From Cordia subcordata (taxonomy: Eukaryota; Streptophyta; Magnoliopsida; Boraginales; Cordiaceae), in contig JAPTOF010000009.1 of the NCBI GenBank assembly GCA_028554755.1, positions 14,485,501-14,549,500 of the forward strand: a DNA stretch of 64,000 nt, in the 5' to 3' direction. This document shows, piece after piece, positions 25,360 through 38,021 of the stretch. The notes below the pieces were generated by a model. It was not told the origin of the DNA. It saw nothing but the letters and a program-made list of their open reading frames with translations, and searched no databases. Made by a program: the position numbers and the translations under genes. Every line of letters begins with the position of its first letter. The first letter of the stretch is position 1.

Positions 25360-26623
25360 TGTGGGTGCGAATATCTTAAGAGGGGGTGAATTAAGATATA
25401 TACTAATTTTCGTTTTTAAAATTCACAAAAATTCAATTATTTCAATCAAGCAATATATCAAACACAATGTAATCAATATAAGTAAATAAAGGTAAATAAA
25501 GTGTAGAGAGAAGGAAGACAAATAATTTAAGGTGATTTGGCCAAGCCTACATCCACCACTCAAGAAAGCTTCCCTTAGAACTTCAACAATCTTCACTAAA
25601 TGATTTTTTAAATCTTGGTGAAGCAAAGACCAATTTTTACAATTCTTAGAAGCCAAACTTCAAAAAACCCAAGAATCCCACTCTTCAGGATTTTCCCACA
25701 CTTTTACAAGCTCTAATAGATGTCTCTCTCAATATTTCTTAGCTCACAAAGTGTGTATACAATCAAGAAGAATAGAAATGATGAAGAATCTGTTATTTCT
25801 TCTTAAAAGAGAATATAGCAATGAATTGTGCTCTTGAAAACTCAAAGATATTACAAGAATAGCTTAAAGCTTAATTGGAAAATGATATATGATTTTACAA
25901 GCTTAAATTGATGATTTGAATGAGTTTTGAAGATGTATTTAAAGAGATTTGAGAGTTAGGGCTTTGGTAGGTGGAAGAAAAGACCAGTCGACCGGCTGAG
26001 TCGTCCAGCCTCCTCTTCACTTCTTTGACTAGGCCGAACGCCTTAGCTGATAGACCGGTTAGGGGGTCCGGCTTTTTCTTCCCTTCTCTATTTTGGCCGG
26101 ACGACCCTCCCTGGTCAGTCGATCAATCGATTGGGAGGTCCAGCTACTCCAAAGAAAGAAGTAAAGACAAACTTTGCATGAAAACATTTTTAGTACAGTT
26201 TTCATAACTCCAAATAATTTTAAGGCATTTTGTAAATACTTTTTATGACTAGAAATACTTCAAAACACATGTTTACCCTAAGTGTGCATTCAAAATCATT
26301 TATGTTTTTATGAAATCTAATGTGCATGAGATTTAAAGTGTTTGAGTTATAAAAATAAAGATTTGAGCCAAACACTTGCAATACTTGGGCATTTCACAAG
26401 AAGAGCAAGATCGTCCGATACCCCTTGTGACGTTTCTTCTCCTCCTTATGCTTTCTAATCATCTTCTTCTTCAAATAATGTTCATTTGTTCATCTTCTTC
26501 CATCTTCTAAGCATTTATCTACTCATCTTAGCACTCATCGTTACAAGATGCTTTTTAGTAAAATAATTATAAATGCATATCAAATTTTCTTCATCAAAAT
26601 TAATAACTAGTATTTAGCCAACA
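25360..26623 (-). mobile_element. Solo LTR of the Sirevirus-like family (1264 bp)
   Basis: On the plus strand it begins TGTGGGTGCGAATATC and ends TATTTAGCCAACA; read on the minus strand it starts TGTTGGC and ends CCACA. It is flanked by a perfect 5 bp duplication TAAAC at 25355-25359 and 26624-26628. It aligns end to end, with many differences, to the LTRs at 38022-39327 and 49290-50595. No internal retroelement sequence adjoins it, so it is a recombination-derived solo LTR. A GC-rich palindromic block lies at about 25985-26150. Confidence 0.9.
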
Positions 26624-26629
26624 TAAACC

Positions 26630-29600
26630 TTTCAAATGGATTTAAGAAAGTGAAAGGAGCCTCGAAAACAAAAGAAAGGATGGGAAGGGAAAAAGAAAGA
26701 GATGTAAAAACATATACAATTTTCGAAATGGAGGGAATTAAATAAAAACAAAAGGAATACATATACTTTTGTTCAAAAAAGTTTGATCATTTCCAATATA
26801 ATTTCTTTTTTGAATTAGATTCTTTCCATTTTTATATCGAAAATATATATATATATTTACCAAGTTGTAGGAAGAACTATAAGACAATGAAAGTGATATT
26901 CGAAAGCTTCAAAAACTTCACAAAATGAATACAAAGTACTTGAAAAGGATGAGGCATTACAAGAAACACAAATTTTTCTGTCTTTCACTTTAATGGCTTT
27001 CATTTAATGGAAGTTGTTGGAGGGAGAATTATTCATTCTTTTTCTTATTTGTTGACTAGTTAAAGCTGGCAAGAAATATAAGGAAGCAGTAAGTAGGTAG
27101 ATCAAAATGTATTGTCATTGACCAAAAGAAAATGGAGTATTTTCAGATGTCATGTGTTGTTTTCTAGCGAAAAGTAATTGAAATGAGAATGAAAACTCAA
27201 ACTAACAAGTCATATTGACTTTTACAATCTTTTTTAATGCTTTGCTTTTTTTACCCTGTGGTCTTCAACAAAAAATGCATGTGTACAATTTTCAGATGAC
27301 GACTATTAATTTCTTTCTTTTTTTGTTTTTTTGGAATCTCCATCTATCATATTTAGATCAGAAAGAAAGAAAAAAAATGATGTCATGATAATAGAGCTTC
27401 TACAGATGATGTGAAAGCTCAAATAACCACATCAAATAATATTATATTGTTATTTTGTTGTTGTTAATCTCTTCAATAATATTATTTTGTTCTTAAAAAT
27501 TGGTATGGCCTTCCAATATGTGCAAACCCAATCCACATCTTAATACTTTCTCCCTACCAAATTAAATTGTCAACTAGCATCAGCAACAAAGACAATAGAA
27601 TATAAGTTTGGCAATTTTTCGGAACATCTTGTCGTATGTCCTTTAAAAGTTAATAATTTGTGTTTTTATCTTGATAATGTACAAAAAAAATTTCTAAATC
27701 CGTTTTTCTTGCACCCTTTAAGTTAATTAAATGATCCCATGAACATGAAAATTTACCATTTTAAAGCATTTTCGCATTAAATATAGTCAAACATCTAAAG
27801 AATGAATGATTAAACATGATAAATTTAATGTGATGATAATTGAAAATAGTAAATTTTTCTATCAATAGAAATATTAATATAATCTTAACAAGTGTAATGT
27901 TGCACTCGTTAGACAGACCATTTCTAACTTCAACATGTATGGTAAGACAAGGGGATCGAAATCGATAGTCTTACCGCTTTAATTGCAGCTGGGAATTGAA
28001 TACATTCACTTTTTTGCGCCCCTCGTGGGTTTGATTTGGTCATAGGGTTGAGACAATTCTTTGCATTTCACACTTGTACTACTTCGTACCCCTGATTTCT
28101 TTGATGAAGATGACGACTGCGATTAATGATGCATGAACAAACAAATGCAACTAAGCTCCTAGGACATGCATAGCCCAAATGTCTAAGAAAGATTCTTGAT
28201 CTTTGGGCTATAAAAGCTTTTTCTTAGGTTATTAAAACTTTCATTCTTAACTCACGTAGTTTGTGTAAGGCTTTGCATTCTAGGGCTTATTCGTTGATAA
28301 AACATCAGTCACGAGGCACTGCATTTTATGGGTTTATTAGGTGGTAATACAATAGTTGTACCTTGGGCAAGGCTCTAGGGTTAACTAGCTAGTTATACAC
28401 GATTTTCTATTAAGCCGAAAGCAGTGAAAGAAAAGCCCTCTAACAAATACGCTTCTTAAAATTCGAACTTATTTTCTTTTCTTTATAAGGATGAGGCCAC
28501 TATCACCACAAATAATTACTTGTTGATTTTCTATAACTTCACCAGCTAAATTCACTTTCCTTTGTCATCAGAAAATAAAACAAAAAGAAAAAGAAAAAAA
28601 GGGATGGCCATTGCTATGGTTGGACCATATCCAACAAAGCAAATGGGCACGACAAAGAGGGTTTACAATAATATTCTACAACAACTCTCAATTATAAATG
28701 TTTATGTTGATGGAAAGAGGACTTGAAACTTATTCAATGACCTATGATAAGTAAGGGTCAATACATCATTTATGTCGTGTTCTTTTCTTTCTTTTTTCTT
28801 TTCCTTCTTTTGGTAAGTGAATATATATTGACTCAATTTTTTTTAACAACTAGAAGTACTTTTTATGAATTTAAAAGTTGAAATTAATTTGTTTGGTCTA
28901 TTTTTTTTAAAATTATGTAAAAGTTAAAAAACTAAAAGCTCCATATTAAGTTAAAAAATTAGAAGTTCTATATAAGAGCTTTCAGAAAAAATTAACTAGA
29001 CTTTTGTGGCTTTCCAATGATATATGGCTAGCCTTTTAATTCGTTTCCAATCAAAGCCGTCTATTCCGAGAAGTTAACCAAAAAATTATGTTACCAAGTA
29101 GAGTGTTGGCATTTGTTTGTACTTTTTTTTACTGCATCAATTTCAAATTCATCTTGTAATATCTTGGTGTCATATATGTTGATATTAAGGTATGCATATG
29201 GGTTTCTCTCGTCCTGCAGGGATGCAAGACATATAGGCTCCATTTTGGATACACAATAAGAATTGAATTAGTGATTCAGTTTATTGATTGGAATGTTTGA
29301 ATCCTGTAAAAGTTAAACATATAAGTGAAATATTCACTGCACTTGTAAAAAGGCCTCCGCTTGTTATATGTTAAGGATGTATACATGTATTTTATATGTA
29401 TTAGTGGGGGTGTGTGGAGGAGTTAATCAACTTTCACATTTGCATCTTGCACGTATGTATATATATTTGTGCCACTGACTAATTTATGCCTTTGTGTCAT
29501 GCACATATAGAGTAAGAATGATGATAATCTCTCATTTAAAAATAAATCATGAAGTGCTCACTTTTATATGTACGACTTAATGCTCATGAGCAACTTAGCT

Positions 29601-29685
29601 TTATTTGGACTTCGTCATCAGTGTGTACATGTGTATATTTGCGTATATATACATTATTTTATTAGCTAAAAGTAGTATTATTGAG
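26630..29685. other. Intergenic DNA, no gene seen
   Basis: AT-rich sequence of about 3 kb without open frames of any interest and without repeat ends I can pair. Confidence 0.55.
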
Positions 29686-29689
29686 AGGC

Positions 29690-30720
29690 TATATATATGA
29701 AATTGGACTGCTAGAGAGTGTGCTGGCGACCTACCGAGATGGGAGGCATAATTCCATGTTACATTTTGGCTACGAGATTGGCTCCCTCCTAGCCTGATGG
29801 TAATTTTCCAGGGTTAGCTTTCCACATGCATCAAGAGCTCAAGTGGTAGGAGATAAATTCTTTTAATCCTTATATGAAATTTTGTACTTTAATTAGTTTA
29901 TACTTTAATTTATGTTGGTAAAATAAGTTAACATTTACTTGTTAAAAGGCTTAATTTTGAATAATTATTTTTCTGCACCTTGGCAAAGTGGGATTAATAG
30001 GAGTTGAAGAAGATTGTCCCGCCTTCTTATAGAATCATTAGCAACAAAAAAGGATAGCGCAGTCATGCGCGGTGTTAGCAGCTCTTGTCGCAACATACAT
30101 GTTTACTGTCATAGTCACGGTACCAAGTGGTCCTGATAACAATACTAGACTCCCAGTTCTGATTAAGAAAAAAACTCTTTGTGCTCTTTATAGTGTCTGA
30201 GATAATAAAGATATGATGTTGTCTCATCTCCTTATACATGTTCGTATGCATACTGTCATGTCGCTATAGGACGTGATATTTTTCTGGTCCATTATTGTTC
30301 TGGCTTTCTACTGGAATTGCTGCACTATGGATTTCGGTGATGTTTGTGATGGCGATTTTCTCTTTTTTCGATCATTTTATTTGATCGCCACAAGATTTAC
30401 AAGCAAAGAACATTTACAAGCAGAAGACAATGATTATGGTCCCTTTCTTGACAATGATTATTTTGTAATGCCTTATGCATTTTTATTCAATCTCTTACAA
30501 GGAGAAGACAAAAGAAAAAACAAAATATAACTTTCAACAAACTTTATTAATTAGGCCTAAGTTAACGATTTGGATAAACGTTAATAAGAAAGGTTGACTG
30601 ATGATAAATTGTTTAAAACTAGTCTGTCACTTGTGTAATGCACACGAAATGATATTAATTGATTGTATCAATTCGTAAATAAGTTCATAATAAAGTAAAT
30701 AAATTTGAAATGGTATGTGA
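29690..30720 (+). pseudogene. Ankyrin-repeat/PGG-domain protein pseudogene, copy 1
   Basis: Near 29720-29790 translation gives a weak ankyrin end (TYRD...NSMLH). At 29998-30055 another frame reads ELKKIVPPSYRIISNKKG followed by a stop. From 30058 a frame gives AQSCAVLAALVATYMFTVI and then a VTVPSGPDNN stretch. This order (last ankyrin repeat, linker with a PP-Y-R motif, then a membrane helix with a P(S/G)G motif) is that of plant ACD6/ITN1-type ankyrin-PGG membrane proteins. The copy is broken by stops, and about 26 codons between the linker and the helix are missing compared with copy 2. Sequence at 30270-30720 continues the similarity to copy 2. It cannot make a full protein. Confidence 0.7.
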
Positions 30721-30959
30721 ATTTTTTTAAAAAAATTAATAAACAGACAAAATATTATTGGAGTAGTAAAAAAATCTCAATATTTGTTTTGGAGGTAATA
30801 CAATCAAAATATTGTTAATGAAACACTACATTAATTAAACAACCAAATAGGTAATATCTCTAATTTACTCTAAAACGGAAACTGCATTCGTTGTACAAAC
30901 AAAAAAAATCATCAGTTAAATTTTATACCATTAAAAAAAAAATGAAAAGTACGCAATTC

Positions 30960-32310
30960 TCTCGTGACCACCTCCTAAAACCCTAATCCATCTCTCACCC
31001 AACTCACACACACTTTTCCACACACGTCAACACTAAGAATCAAACATCTTTAGTGGATCAAACATAAAGATTTGAGGTTTTTGCTCATGGATTGTAAGGA
31101 GATGGCTAAGGATAAAAAGGTAGATTTCTTATCTCTTTTCTCCTAGTCTAATCTATGTTTAATTAGAACATGTAGGGTGATTTACACTTATATTACAGGA
31201 TGATTTACTACTTTATTATAATAGGTACTTGATGGATTTATATATGGGCCTGTTTGGATTGGTTTTTTTTTAAGAAAAAAACACTGTTTTTTTTTCTGAA
31301 AAAGTCATATTAAATTTGTAATAATTATTTGATTTGGTTTCCAGAAAAGTTGAAATTCTGAAAAAAGCTTGAATATAGCTTTTTTTAGAGCCAGAATTTT
31401 CAGCTTCTAAAAAAAAACTGTTTTTCAAAAGCTGTTAAAAAAGCACTTTTGAAAAAAACTAATCCAAACGAGCCCTATATATGCTTTGTTCTTAGGGTTT
31501 CCATAACTATTTTACATACATGTCTAAGTATTTGATAAAATGCCTCAATGAAGTAGAATATATATGTTTAGCCTATTTTGCTATTAACTACTTCTAAATT
31601 ATTGTGTGAGCATGTCTATGTGTTGTGTGATGATTCTATGGAGTGGGTTGTGTATTCATACATGTCTATGTGTGTGTTTGCATGTTAACAGCAAGATTAG
31701 CTTCAATTGCATACATGTCGGGTGTTATTGATTAAATTGGTATAATTTAAGCATGTCTATTTGTTTAGTAGTTGGATATGTTGATGTATTCATGAATGTC
31801 ATGCCCTAGGCATGTTTGCACTTGCGTTTTAATGATAAACTTGCTAATGTGATGGACGATTGGTGGTGCATAATTAATGGCTAGCCTAGATTGAGTCTTC
31901 TTTAACTTTAAACCCAACTAATAGGTTTCAAGTTTTAGTTGACCTTAGACAGACTAAGTCTTGGTTTTAAACCCAGCCAACGGTTTAGACGCAGGAGTCA
32001 GATCAATCTAAGTCATCTAAAACCCCCAAGTAACTAGCCCTAAAACCTTAAGTTATAAAGACCACGTTGTAGCTCTAGGAGTTTACGCCTAGGGATAGAC
32101 CCGCATTGAGGCCTAGAGGATAATAAGGCAGTAACTTAGGAGTCTAAGCAAGAGCAACCCAGATAATCCATCAAGTAACCTAACAAGAATGGAGTAAACG
32201 CCCATAGCAAGTCGTGGTCACCTTAGTCCCTATTTCCGGTGTTAGATTCCCTTAGATCACTCGATTCACCCTATTCCACTCATATACCCTTTACTTGTAT
32301 TTAAGATAGG
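30960..32310. mobile_element. Diverged LTR remnant related to the solo LTR at 43389-45423
   Basis: Reversed, this stretch shares ordered words with the nested solo LTR: a GATTGGTGGTGC box (31858), the ACCCAGCCAA box (31974), a GACCACGTTGTAGCTCTAGG region (32061), a CCTAGGGATAGACCCGC box (32089), and repeated ACATGTCTATGT motifs. It lacks recognisable ends and target duplication and is interrupted by a MITE at 31246-31475. Confidence 0.55.
31246..31475. mobile_element. 230 bp MITE inside an LTR remnant
   Basis: The terminal inverted repeats are GGGCCTGTTTGGATTGG at the left and CCAAACGAGCCC at the right, with the match extending about 25 bp inwards through the T-rich and A-rich stretches. TATATAT lies on both sides (31239-31245 and 31476-31482). 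A 7-8 bp duplication would fit hAT, but in TA-rich sequence it could be chance; the GGGCCTGTTTGG start also occurs in Tourist-type MITEs. The superfamily is left open. Confidence 0.7.
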
Positions 32311-32319
32311 TTTATTTTC

Positions 32320-33075
32320 CCAAGCTCCCTTTAAACCAAAAACCCCCCAAAACATTGTAGGTTAGGTCTTGACACATAACTCTTAGGACGCACATAACTT
32401 AGGACACCACATATGTTTGGCCTCCCTATGGAATATGACCCTGCACTAGCAAGCTACACTACACGCAACCAGTGTGCTTATGGGCTATTTTAGGCCTTGT
32501 GCATCAAAATCGCATCATACTACATTGTACATAAATAAAGATCTATCCTTTACGTTTGGTTCAATGCTAGTGTTTTATCTATACAACAATATCATCAAAT
32601 AAGACCAAATGGGAATAATCTAAGTGATAAATGTCTGACAACTATCTAATAAGGATGGACTTATTATATGTCTGCCAATAGTTTACGAAGTATATTGATT
32701 TAAATGTCTCATGCTTCTATATACTCTTTTTAAAAGATTAAGCAGAGATTTATATTATCAACAATTGGTAAAATTTGAAAGGAGTATGTTATCCATCTAG
32801 TTCATTGTGAAAGCATTTTCCTTCTTCATAATGTTATATATTTTTCTTTTGTTTTTGATTTCAAAATGACAGCTAATCAAAAGTCACCACCTGTTGAACT
32901 AATTGACTTACTTTGATGCAATTTGAGATAAACAAGAAGATGCCAAGTACCCAACAACGCCATATCTTGAAGAACTTTTGTTTATTGCAGCCCCAAAGGA
33001 GAACTATGAATTTTTGTTGCATCTTCTCTGCAAACATCCAAAGTTGGTCTACAAAGCTGAACAGACATCCAATCA
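32320..33075. other. Intergenic DNA
   Basis: No gene. Open frames at 32873-33196 partly overlap the left end of the MULE that follows and resemble nothing known. Confidence 0.5.
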
Positions 33076-33084
33076 AACTATTTT

Positions 33085-34067
33085 GGGTAAAATGCACTAG
33101 ACTCTCATGTGGTCTACCATAAGTGTACAATACCCTCTCTATAGTATCAAAAGTCTTATAATAAGACTCGGTGATGAGTAAAACTCCCACAGACACCCCT
33201 ACTGTTTACAATCCTCTAATGGTGTTAAAAATTTACTGTAAAAAGATAAAAAATTTACAGTAAAAAGACATCAATAACCTTACCCACTAGTTTAGTTTTT
33301 TTTTTTTTGGGTCAAATATGTGCATAACAAATAATAAAAAAAATAAAAAATTCTCGAACACCCATATGTGTATAATAAACCCCTCTCTCTCAAACAAAAA
33401 ACCTATAGAAAATCAAAATTTTCAAATCAATTTTAGTCCTAATTCTCAAACACGTTTGTTCACTATTCAAAACCGAAGTGCAAACCATATCTTTCAAATA
33501 TGAGATTGATGAGGCAATACTTCTTCCAAACTACTTTCAAGCAACCAGAAAAGATCAATGTGAAAGAAATGTAGAAAGTTATTATCATCACCCTTACGAC
33601 TAATCAAAACTCATTGCTTAAATGATTTCTTTTTTTTTTTTTTTTTGTGAAGTGAGCAAGTGTTGTCTCCATTTATTTAAGTCTTCAATAGCTAGGCCTT
33701 GAGCAGCAAAGTAGAAGTATTGGTTCATCAATATCATTTTTGATTTGGAGATTTTTTATTTTTTGTAGGCCTTTACATTTGGGGAGAGAGATGTTTGCTA
33801 TGCACATTTAGGTGTGTGAGAATTTTTTTTGTTTTCCTTAATTGTTATGCATGTGTTTAACTGGGAAAAGAAAAGAAAACTAAACAATTGGGTAAGGTTA
33901 TTAATGTCTTTTTTGCTATAAATTTTTAACACCATTAGGCAACTATAGGCGATAAAGGGTGTGCATGTGATTTTTACTCACCACAGATGCTTGTTGTGGA
34001 ACTTTTAGTATCATACGGGGTGCTGTGCACTCATGGTAGACCACAGGGGATTTGGTACATTCTACCC
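33085..34067. mobile_element. Non-autonomous Mutator-like element (983 bp)
   Basis: The ends are GGGTAAAATGCACTAGAC at the left and GGTACATTCTACCC at the right; inverted similarity extends for roughly 160 bp (shared GTGGTCTACCAT and TAATGGTGTTAAAAATTTA). A perfect 9 bp duplication AACTATTTT lies at 33076-33084 and 34068-34076. The first bases resemble those of the element at 7621-9002 (GGGT-AA-TGCAC), so they may belong to related families. It encodes no transposase. Confidence 0.85.
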
Positions 34068-35176
34068 AACTATTTTTCACATCACTATAACACAGTGAAA
34101 TGAGCTTATTTTTATTTTGATATACGAAATAGACCAACTAGGGAATGTGTTGGCAACTTATAGAAACCAAAATGATAACACTATGTTGCATTTGGCTGCA
34201 ACATTGGCTCCCTCCTAGCTTAATTTTCTAGGGCCAGCTTTCCAAAGGGAACAAGACAATATTTAATCCTCAAACTGTGAAATTTTCATACTTTAATATA
34301 TGTTGGTAAAATAAGTTAACATTTACTTGTAAAAGGCTAAATTTCGAAATAATTGTTTTTTTACACCTTGGCAAATTGGGATTAATAGGAGGTGGAGGAG
34401 ATTGTCCTGCCTCCAATATAGAATTATGGGCAACAAAGAAGGACAAATCCTAGAAGATCTGCTCATTAAGGAACACAGAGATTTGACGAAGAATGCAGAG
34501 CTTTTGTTGAAGTCAATAACACAATCATGCACAGTGTTAACAGCTCTGGTTGTTACATGCTTTTTCACCGTGATAGATCATGGTACAAGGTGGTTGTTTT
34601 TCTACGAGAATTGTCACACTATGTATTTTGACGGCGATTTTCTTCTCTTCGATCGTTTCACCACCAAAAAATTGTATATGCTTGGTTGGCTGCTGCTACT
34701 GATTCTATGCAATAGGTATCCCATTTGGACCTGCATTATCAGATTTACTTATAGACATGATAATACATGATAGGTTATTTTACTCAAGTGAGCGGTTGTC
34801 CCCCATGACTACTATTATTATTGGAGACATTACTATTATTACTTGAGATATTTGTGTAGGTAGGGGATATCTTATGATTATTGTTATAACTAGAGGTTCA
34901 CGGTTCGGGATTATATAATTATGGAATGGAGTCTTCAATATGCAAGCTCATGTTGTTTAACAAATTAGCTAATAATTAATTTGAAATTGAACAACTTTTG
35001 AACGATAAACTTTATATAGGGATTATAAAAGGAAACGAAATAATAGAATCAATTCAAATATTTGGTGAAATAGATACTTAAGTGCATTAACATTTAATAA
35101 AATATTAAATATTTATTGTTTCTAAAGATGATAGTTAAAAGTACTATAAGATATATTTAAAAATGTTCTACAACAA

Positions 35177-35199
35177 ATATATATATATATATATATATA
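35177..35199. repeat. (TA)n microsatellite
   Basis: About eleven AT dinucleotides. Confidence 0.9.
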
Positions 35200-35271
35200 G
35201 AAAGTCCTATATTCTACTTTTAGAATGAAGTTTATTTCTGCAGACATATACTAAAGGCAAAAATATTATTT

Positions 35272-35306
35272 TATATATATATGTATGTATGTATGTATGT
35301 ATATAT
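35272..35306. repeat. (TA)n(TATG)n microsatellite
   Basis: A short TA run followed by about five ATGT units and a TATATA end; it resembles the compound repeat at 7144-7188. Confidence 0.9.
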
Positions 35307-36380
35307 ACAATGTAGATAACCATATACATAATTTATCATCAATGAAGATTTGAAAACTGAATTATTTGGTTTCATAGATGTGGTTTTGGAGGGAAAGAAA
35401 AGCTACGACAGCATGACACGTGCATGAATAAATAAGATAATGACATTACTCTATATAATATATAGATATAGACATAGATATAGATTTCAAACTTTTTAAT
35501 TTTTTTCAATTTGTACTTTTTAATTTTTAATTCTCCATTTCTTCTTAATTTCTTAATTTATAGTTTCTTAGATTTCTTTTTTTTTCAATTATCTAATTTG
35601 TCAATTTTATTTTTATATTTTTAACTTTTCAATGATTAAATTTAAAATTTGTTAATTTATGTCATGTAAGTCTTGATATAGCACTTTAGATAGCTTGAAA
35701 AAGAAAAAAAAAAAAAAAGCAGATGCTTATGAAAGTCAAGGCATCAGTGTCATTTCTTTATTTTATTCTTTGTCTAACAATGGTTATGGTCCCTTTCTTA
35801 AATGTATTTGCAAAATTGTTTTTGTACTATTTTTTTTTTTTTAAAAAAAAGGACATTTACAAGGAGAAGACAATGATTATGGTCCCTGTGTTGACAATGA
35901 TTATATTCGGACGCCTACTGCATTTTTATTCAATCTCTTACAAGGAGAAGACAAAAGGCAAAACGAAAAATAACTTCCAACAAACTTTATTAATTAGGCC
36001 TAAGTTGATGATTTGGATATACGTTACTAAGAAAGGTCGAATGATGATAAATTGTTTAAAACTAGTCTTTCATTCGTGCAATACAGGGGAAATAATATTA
36101 GTTTATCTTATCTATATGTTAATAAATAAATAAATTTGAATGGTATGTGAATTTTTTTAAAAAAAAATTCATAATATGCGCATGCTTCATTATTGAAGTA
36201 ATAAAAAAATCTCAATATTTGTTTTGGAAGTAATACAATTAAAATATAATTAATGCAACACTACATTAATTAAACAATCAAATGTATAATATCTGTAATA
36301 TACTCTGAAATGAAAACTTAATTCACTGTACAAACAAAAAATCATGAGTTAAATTTTATACCGTTAAAAAAATTGAAAAG

Positions 36381-38016
36381 TATACAATTAAAAAGTTCAA
36401 GGTAATAAATTAAAGCGAAAAGGTTATTAAATGGTCCTTAAACGAGGCACCACATAAATATAATGTCTTATTTGTTTTGCATTGTTCATGTATGTGCTTA
36501 GTCAACGTAACAAAGGAGACAAAATTATACCAAATCTAACACCATATGAAACTAAGGACTACAATAATTTTCAAATATCTTGGATCTTTAGAGACAAAAA
36601 CTCATCTTCACATTATTCTTGAGTGCATATCTGCATATTCCAACGTATTCAGAATGAAAGAGATATTTATAGAAGGTCAAGGAAAATGAACACACCATTG
36701 ACAAAGCATGAGACTTGCTTGGGCTGATATTAGAAGGAACAATGTGTAATTAGTAAAAACAAGGGAACAACAAATTGCTAGTTGATTGTGATGGCTCTAG
36801 CTAAAATGTCATCATCGTCCATAGGAAAATGACATATAAAATATGTATATCTTTAAAATAACTTTAGTGTATATAAAAATTTAAAATAATTTTCACTTGA
36901 AAAGATCACTCTTTTTTCGACATATTGAGTTTCAAAGCTTATTAATTACCCATCACCTTATCAGGCACATCAATCTCTTTTTTCCTACGTGTAAGAATAA
37001 ATGTATTCGTAGTTTAAAGATGAATACTTACATGAATTGCCCAAAATTTGTAATGTACGTCACTCTGTTTAACTCACGGATCAGAGTGTTGAACACAATT
37101 GGCTAAAGACTATCAATCACAACTTAAGTGTCCTTTTTTGAGTAGTGTTTTTGTGGAGAGCAATTTTTGATTCATAGAGTGAAGTATTATCTCCATTTGT
37201 TCTTATAAAGAACGCATTTTTATATGCACATAAAAATTCCCATGTACTGAAATAATGGGGAGTTATTTAACTTCCTACTCTTGAGAGGTTTCTTAAATTC
37301 CCATAACTCTTTTATTTTATTTTATTTTTTATCCATTAATAAGTGGGTTGGATTGGGTCAATCTACATTGGGCGATCCAACTTGAATTTCTAGCATTACG
37401 ACTTGTTATTTTTATGGTTGATCTAATGCTTATTACACAAACAATAATATTACATTATTTATTTTTATTTTTCACGAAACAAACATTCCAATTCTTTCCC
37501 CTGATCTTTAGAAAGGAACATGAACTTAAGATTTATGGCAAAAAATAACTTATCTTTTAACAATACAAGTTAAAATGTGTGTTTAAGTTTTGTGTTTTCT
37601 ATTGGAAAAAATGGAGTTTTGAAGACATTTATCCTCACTCGAGGGATTTGGGAATTGTGAACATATCAGCACATGATTGGTGGTTGTCTTGTAGCAAATC
37701 ACTAGGCTATGAGATCCTCGACCTCCCTTTGCCCAAAATAAGGGTTCCACCAAACAGAATCACTAGTTCAACGTTTTTTCATCCTTTACTTTACAACAAT
37801 TTACTTTGTTATTTTCTAAATTATCCAACCTATGAGAAGACAATCAATAGAAAAGCAAGAAAAATGCTGAACTCAAGGTTTTAATTGAGAAATGACAAGG
37901 GGAAAAAGAAAACAAAAAACTTTTGTTTTGTGTTACCGCCTACGTAACACTAGTCGTCGTTATTAACAAACGCCACACTACCTTTTTTAATTATTATTTA
38001 ACAATGAATCTTGTTT
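36381..38016. other. Intergenic DNA, no gene supported
   Basis: An open frame at 37579-37884 (101 codons, with a PLPKIRVPPNRI stretch) is the only one of mixed composition, but I recognise no family in it and it has no second exon I can find. Confidence 0.5.
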
Positions 38017-38021
38017 CTATG

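Larger units (their letters stand above)
34130..36380 (+). pseudogene. Ankyrin-repeat/PGG-domain protein pseudogene, copy 2
   Basis: At about 34140-34215 the translation includes NDNTMLHLAATLAP, a clear final ankyrin repeat. At 34402-34600 the frame runs from YRIMGNKEGQ through LIKEHRDLTKNAELLLKSI to a hydrophobic stretch, matching the linker and first helix of PGG-domain proteins, but the PGG motif itself is not intact. A frame change separates the preceding EVEEIV linker. The part from about 35850 to 36380 is similar to 30380-30960 of copy 1, with about 1 kb of extra sequence in between. Both copies are dead relics of one gene type, related to each other by duplication. Confidence 0.7.

Noticed and set aside
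37579..37884. 101-codon open frame with mixed composition
   Set aside because: No known domain, no neighbouring exon and no promoter feature; it may be chance.
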